Part shown: positions 60,425 through 64,000 of the stretch, in pieces | Position numbering within the stretch: the first letter of the stretch is position 1 | How the letters are laid out: each line of letters begins with the position of its first letter | Source: Sporomusa silvacetica DSM 10669 | GTDB taxonomy: Bacteria; Bacillota; Negativicutes; Sporomusales; Sporomusaceae | Direction: 5' to 3' | Length of the DNA stretch: 64,000 nt | NCBI RefSeq assembly: GCF_002257705.1 | Contig: NZ_LSLK01000074.1 | Coordinates: 62,001-126,000 of the forward strand | The notes under the pieces: generated by a model | What the model saw: the letters and a program-made list of their open reading frames with translations, nothing else | Told to the model about the DNA's origin: nothing | The model's database searches: none | Program-made: the position numbers and the translations under genes

Positions 60425-60443
60425 GACGAAATGGCTGTAGGAT

Positions 60444-60870
60444 TCAGATTTTGCAACAGCAATCCCCTTGCTTCTCCAGATCCCTTCTAAAAAGAGCCGT
60501 TGCAATTGCTGGTGATTTGAGTTCGCAGCGCGAGAAGACTAGATCTCTATTATTTATATTTGAATTTTGCAGAGTTTTCAACTCTGTTTTCACTCTATCA
60601 GCTAAGTCAGGTGTTTTTTCACCAGGTACAGTTGACGTAGGTATTATTAATGATTTATGCCTCTGACCATTATATGATAATACCATCTTGATTATTTTTC
60701 ATCAAGACGATACCACCGTCCTTGTCTTTCGTGTTGTCAATAACCCCGTCCCCTGACACCCTATAGTTTCTGTGCCCTATGGTTGCCAGGAAGCTATGTG
60801 GCACCAGCATTTCTTCGTTGGTGTGGTACGCTTCCTTCCTTTTGCAGTGAGTTTGGACGGAGTTTTGCAG
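60444..60870 (-). pseudogene. two overlapping frame remnants of an unknown gene (module 3)
   Basis: Minus-strand frame 1 (LQNSVQTHCKRKEAYHTNEE ... KDKDGGIVLMKNNQDGIII, stop) overlaps frame 2 (from ATG 60686: MVLSYNGQRHKSLIIPTSTV ... LADRVKTELKTLQNS ... KQGDCCCKI, stop at 60444). They could be one gene split by a frameshift. I do not recognise the product; no clean start or SD is seen, so I treat it as decayed. Confidence 0.4.
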
Positions 60871-60919
60871 GTGTTAGGTCCGCTAGCGGTTGTCAACGCG
60901 GCATTCCGAAAGAATGCAG

Positions 60920-61201
60920 TTAGGGGTAATAGCCTAATTTTTGGACTGACGTTTTGTATTCCTCTATTTCAATCACTAATCGGTCAGCTATCTCATTGCC
61001 ATATACGTAATGATCTTCCTCCGGTTTAAGAAACCTGATTCTCTCTAAATCATTTAATGCACGTTCTAATATTATTCTAAAATTTTTCCCACCTCTAGTT
61101 GCTGAAAACCCGGTCTCAAGCCAACTCTGAAAATCTTCTATGCCATACTCATGATTTTTAAAACGTTGGCATGCCAGCTTCATTCGATCAAATCCGTCCA
61201 T
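60920..61201 (-). CDS. putative immunity protein to the module 3 toxin
   Basis: The 93-residue helical acidic protein (MDGFDRMKLACQRFKNHEYG ... FRIILERALNDLERIRFLKP ... LVIEIEEYKTSVQKLGYYP) lies 17 bases after the toxin stop with a GGGGGGAG SD. Size, charge and position mark it as an immunity protein; no family is recognised. Unrelated to the other two immunity genes. Confidence 0.7.
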   Translation of the reverse strand: MDGFDRMKLACQRFKNHEYGIEDFQSWLETGFSATRGGKNFRIILERALNDLERIRFLKPEEDHYVYGNEIADRLVIEIEEYKTSVQKLGYYP

Positions 61202-61218
61202 ATCAATCTCCCCCCATT

Positions 61219-62619
61219 CTAATGTTTGTACATTATCGTAACAACCGCCCCTATGTCATTGGTGATAATCTCCAAATCGCCAAATCTGTAGGATAGTAAC
61301 CCTTGGCTTGGTACCGGGGTGGCATTTTTTAATACTATTTCGACATATTCGGGTGATACACTTCTTCCATAGTCATAGCTACCTCCCGCCTGACGTATAG
61401 GTTCTGCACCTTCTTCTCTATATCTAAAACCACTTGGTTGCATTCTATCGACTGCGTGTCTAGAATACAAGCGGTCACCCACCTTGGCATAAGTTTGATG
61501 TTTACCATCCACTTCCATTATAACCTTTTCGTAATCATTCCAGCTACCCCATGGAATTTTTTCTCTGCTAGCTATATTTACTTCTGTTGCCGCTTCTTTT
61601 GTGGATAGACCTCTGAAAGCTTGCGGTAAATTGGTGGTAAGCTTGGCCGCGTCCCGAATGATCGTTATTGTGAGACCTATATCTATACCGAGTTCAGTTG
61701 CTATCCTGTACGTATTACAGTCGTCGCCTACAGATTCCGCGTATTTCATCTCATGATAGCGTTTGATCCAGTCGCCGATTGTCGCGTTGTACAGCGTGCC
61801 CCCGACTTTTGCCGTGACTCCGGTAATGCCTTGGGCTTCTAGCTCATTCATCAACTTGGCAAATTCGCCTGACTTATAGAACGTATAGAATTCATATACA
61901 ATTTTTGCTTGTTCAACCGGGTTTTGCAGTTTTGCTAGCTCATATATTCCACTCGCTAATTCCTTGCCTTTATTGACAAAACCATCCCAGATGCCGCTTG
62001 AAGCATCCATCACACTTTTGTACCATGGTTTCTCTGAATCTGATACACCACCCGAAGCAAAGAGCGTGTAAGGCTTATACCCGAACATGTAATCCTGAGC
62101 ATTACTCGACTCCTGAACGATAACATCTTTATTGGCGTAGTAAACCGACGTACCATCGGATTGAATATATCCAAACTTGAATTCCAATGGATCACTGCCT
62201 GCTTTAGTGTCTTGTGCAACATTTCTATCCTCAGCATTACTCGACCCCTCAGAAATGTCAGCCGCATCATCAATACGAATTTTATTCAAATTTATATTGC
62301 TTTTCAATTTAGCATCTAAATTATCGGAATAACCTTGTATGATTTCTTGCTGTTCATAAAACTTTTCTAAATCATCAGGATGCGGTATCCCGCCAGCGTT
62401 TACCCTCCATAGTATTCCATTCGAATTATAATCTAACGTATAGCCGTTTCCAATATCTTCCCAACTAATTGTTGCATCAATAAATGCAGAATTTGTTGGT
62501 GCTATTGCTGTGAATGGTTTTATTATATCTCCCCATATTTGATTTAGTGTTAATGGGGCCGCTGTAACTATCTCCGCAGGAAAGGCAAACTTCGGCTCTG
62601 TATTAGCTTCATCGCTCAT
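61219..62619 (-). CDS. polymorphic toxin, module 3 (longest; distinct C-terminus)
   Basis: The 466-residue protein shares the first ~110 residues with the other toxins (up to SNINLNKI), then has its own linker with repeated YxFGY-type segments (FKFGYIQSDGTSVYYANKDV; QDYMFGYKPYTLFASGGV), a helical domain (KELASGIYELAKLQNPVEQA) and a C-terminal domain KVGDRLYSRHAVDRMQPSGF ... GRSVSPEYVEIVLKNATPVP ... LEIITNDIGAVVTIM. That C-terminus resembles a widespread toxin tip in RHS/WXG proteins with SRHAVDRM and GRSVSP motifs; activity not assigned. ATG 62619 follows AAGGAG. Confidence 0.8.
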   Translation of the reverse strand: MSDEANTEPKFAFPAEIVTAAPLTLNQIWGDIIKPFTAIAPTNSAFIDATISWEDIGNGYTLDYNSNGILWRVNAGGIPHPDDLEKFYEQQEIIQGYSDNLDAKLKSNINLNKIRIDDAADISEGSSNAEDRNVAQDTKAGSDPLEFKFGYIQSDGTSVYYANKDVIVQESSNAQDYMFGYKPYTLFASGGVSDSEKPWYKSVMDASSGIWDGFVNKGKELASGIYELAKLQNPVEQAKIVYEFYTFYKSGEFAKLMNELEAQGITGVTAKVGGTLYNATIGDWIKRYHEMKYAESVGDDCNTYRIATELGIDIGLTITIIRDAAKLTTNLPQAFRGLSTKEAATEVNIASREKIPWGSWNDYEKVIMEVDGKHQTYAKVGDRLYSRHAVDRMQPSGFRYREEGAEPIRQAGGSYDYGRSVSPEYVEIVLKNATPVPSQGLLSYRFGDLEIITNDIGAVVTIMYKH

Positions 62620-62655
62620 ATATACAACTCCTTCCAGTTCTTCTTGTATTACACC

Positions 62656-62702
62656 AAAGTCCTGTAAATATGGTTTTGCTAACATCATATTTACAGGACT
62701 TT
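62656..62702. promoter_or_regulatory. 17-bp inverted repeat between tube and toxin, module 3
   Basis: Perfect AAAGTCCTGTAAATATG inverted repeat, as in modules 1 and 2. Confidence 0.75.
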
Positions 62703-62746
62703 TCGGTTTGGTATTTATAAATCGTAACCTTTAGGAAGGAGACTTC

Positions 62747-63700
62747 CTATACTGTTGCATAAGAAGCATAGCTATTAACCAAAGTTGCTACGAGGGCACT
62801 GCCGCCGGTACCGCTATCATAAAATGCCTTAAAGGGCAAATTGATATAGATCCCTTTTTCGCTTTCAATACCAGGTGATGTTTGCTGGAAAATGACTTCT
62901 TCCATAAAAAACTGTAAGCTATGGGCTGCATTAGTAAACTTAAACTTTAATGAGGATTCCGTGTTATTAATCGCCTTATTCAATAGCACCGTATCCTTAA
63001 ACAGAGCCTTGATACTGCCGGATACTTGGAGGGTACCTTCAGGCAAGTCGGTTCGATAACCGTTGCCGCCAATGGTATAGGTATTGCCGTCCAGACCGAA
63101 ATCAGCGTTCAGGCTGGCTTCGGTCACAATGGCCAGTTGCGCTCCGCCTTCCTCAATTGTCCCTTGAAAGTTACTGAATTTCAGGAGCGAGAGTGCGGTC
63201 AGGGGCGACGCAAAGGGCGCAGCACCAACAGTACGTTTGGCGCCGATGATATCAATAGTGGCAGTCAATTCCGTATCACCGCCATAGGTAAAGGAGAATT
63301 TGTTTACTTTGCAGCCGTTAAACATTTCATAGGCCGGAATATCCGGATATTGCTGCTCCAGCACCAGCGACGGCTGACTCTTAGTCACTTTAAATACATG
63401 GGTGTACGGATCACCGGAGCCGGTCGTCGTCGGGTTGCCAAACATGGCCCGCAGCCAAAATCCGGCACCGATTTGATCGATTGGCACGACAATGCTGCCC
63501 ACTACGTCGGTATTGCCGATCGCGGGCTGGCTCTGGTCGCGACGGTCGCGAATGGTAGTGGAAGCTATCTGATTTTGACTAATTGTAATTTTCGATTGAT
63601 TAATAGGCACATTATAGCCTTTGGGCGATGCCGGCGTCTGTCCATAGGCAGTCTCATACGCCAGTGCCAACTGAGAATTAAGTCCCTTTGCTCTTGACAT
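62747..63700 (-). CDS. phage tail tube protein, module 3
   Basis: 317 residues, intact start (one TCAAGAG after ATG), very close to the module 2 protein. Small differences cluster near residues 50-65 (IRDRRDQSQPAIGNTDVVGS). AAGGAGG SD. Confidence 0.88.
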   Translation of the reverse strand: MSRAKGLNSQLALAYETAYGQTPASPKGYNVPINQSKITISQNQIASTTIRDRRDQSQPAIGNTDVVGSIVVPIDQIGAGFWLRAMFGNPTTTGSGDPYTHVFKVTKSQPSLVLEQQYPDIPAYEMFNGCKVNKFSFTYGGDTELTATIDIIGAKRTVGAAPFASPLTALSLLKFSNFQGTIEEGGAQLAIVTEASLNADFGLDGNTYTIGGNGYRTDLPEGTLQVSGSIKALFKDTVLLNKAINNTESSLKFKFTNAAHSLQFFMEEVIFQQTSPGIESEKGIYINLPFKAFYDSGTGGSALVATLVNSYASYATV

Positions 63701-63712
63701 GGTAGAACCTCC

Positions 63713-64000
63713 TTAGAAATTGATGCTATAGCCATTAACAGGTGATATTTTCACAGTAATCTCCATACGTCCGGGAAACCGTGGGAAGTAGGCAACTGGC
63801 TCGATGTCGTAGTTCAATACACTAACCGGGTTGTCCGGGCTTAGTTGCGCAAGTTCCAAATAGATTAGCTGACCAAGGGCATCACATTCCGCTATGCCAC
63901 TTAACTCTGTTACATTATTGGTTACGGTCACTGCGTTTTGCAATACCGTCCAGCCAATCGTGAGTTTATACGTGTACTCTTGCAATTCCAGCCCTTCTGA
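63713..64000 (-). CDS. tail completion/terminator-like protein, module 3 (partial)
   Basis: The frame matches residues ~64-158 of the copies at 44426 and 58917 (ending PVNGYSINF) and runs off the window at its 5' end. Confidence 0.75.
   Translation of the reverse strand, partial: SEGLELQEYTYKLTIGWTVLQNAVTVTNNVTELSGIAECDALGQLIYLELAQLSPDNPVSVLNYDIEPVAYFPRFPGRMEITVKISPVNGYSINF

Larger units (their letters stand above)
59758..64000 (-). repeat. tail module 3 (partial, broken downstream, continues past the window)
   Basis: Carries copies of tail completion, tube, toxin N-terminus, gpM and a stub of gpL, in the same order as modules 1 and 2. It lacks gpK, gpJ and fibre genes. Confidence 0.88.

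Overview
The window looks like the chromosome of an anaerobic Firmicute, most likely a Sporomusa/Pelosinus-type Negativicute. This is inferred from gene content: single-chain PurL, ferredoxin-dependent oxidoreductases, a siroheme reductase-like protein with a DUF1858 tail, a serine T-box and an FMN riboswitch. Nearly all genes are on the minus strand and most have strong AGGAGG-type ribosome binding sites, some with TTG or GTG starts. No rRNA, tRNA or CRISPR array was found.

Positions 1-35,400 are ordinary host chromosome. From left to right: a cytochrome b fragment, speD, a DUF2156 protein, a VOC protein with purL, a Pit phosphate transporter with its DUF47 partner, small membrane proteins, a secreted metallopeptidase, a CPBP protease, a soluble chemoreceptor and a siroheme reductase-like gene. 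Next is a probable eight-gene operon, serA-glcEFD-korDABC. It starts from a clear promoter and a serine T-box leader with two antiterminator/terminator units. Then follow a Crp/Fnr regulator, a clostridial ferredoxin, a GH26 glycosidase, a GGDEF-like protein, a ferritin-like protein, uspA, ribB behind an FMN riboswitch, and a divergent isochorismatase/Lrp pair. Scattered through this part, and also in the prophage, is a family of roughly 90-bp structured repeats in two subfamilies (A and B). Nearly all lie just downstream of terminator-like hairpins in a fixed orientation.

Positions 35,520-64,000 are a lambda-like (non-contractile tail) prophage or tailocin region, read right to left. A lysis cassette (M15 peptidase, glucosaminidase, holin/XhlA-like proteins) lies at its downstream end. 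Upstream of that the tail module occurs three times in tandem, the third copy cut by the window edge. The repeated gene order is: Cys-rich mini-protein, tail completion protein, tail tube, polymorphic toxin, immunity gene, IS110 debris, gpM-like, gpL-like, NlpC/P60 (gpK-like), giant gpJ-like FnIII protein, tail fibre. Only module 2 (about 45.3-59.7 kb) is nearly complete. Module 1 has lost about 6.8 kb (most of gpK and gpJ) and its tube gene has a 7-bp frameshifting duplication at the start codon. Module 3 has a broken gpM/gpL and lacks the rest.

The most unusual feature is that each module carries, where lambda has its chaperones and tape measure, a protein with a near-identical N-terminus (about 110-155 residues) and an unrelated C-terminal domain. 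Each is followed at once by a different small immunity-like gene and preceded by the same 17-bp inverted repeat. This is polymorphic-toxin architecture inside duplicated phage tail modules, and suggests a tail-associated toxin arsenal that diversifies by cassette exchange and module duplication.
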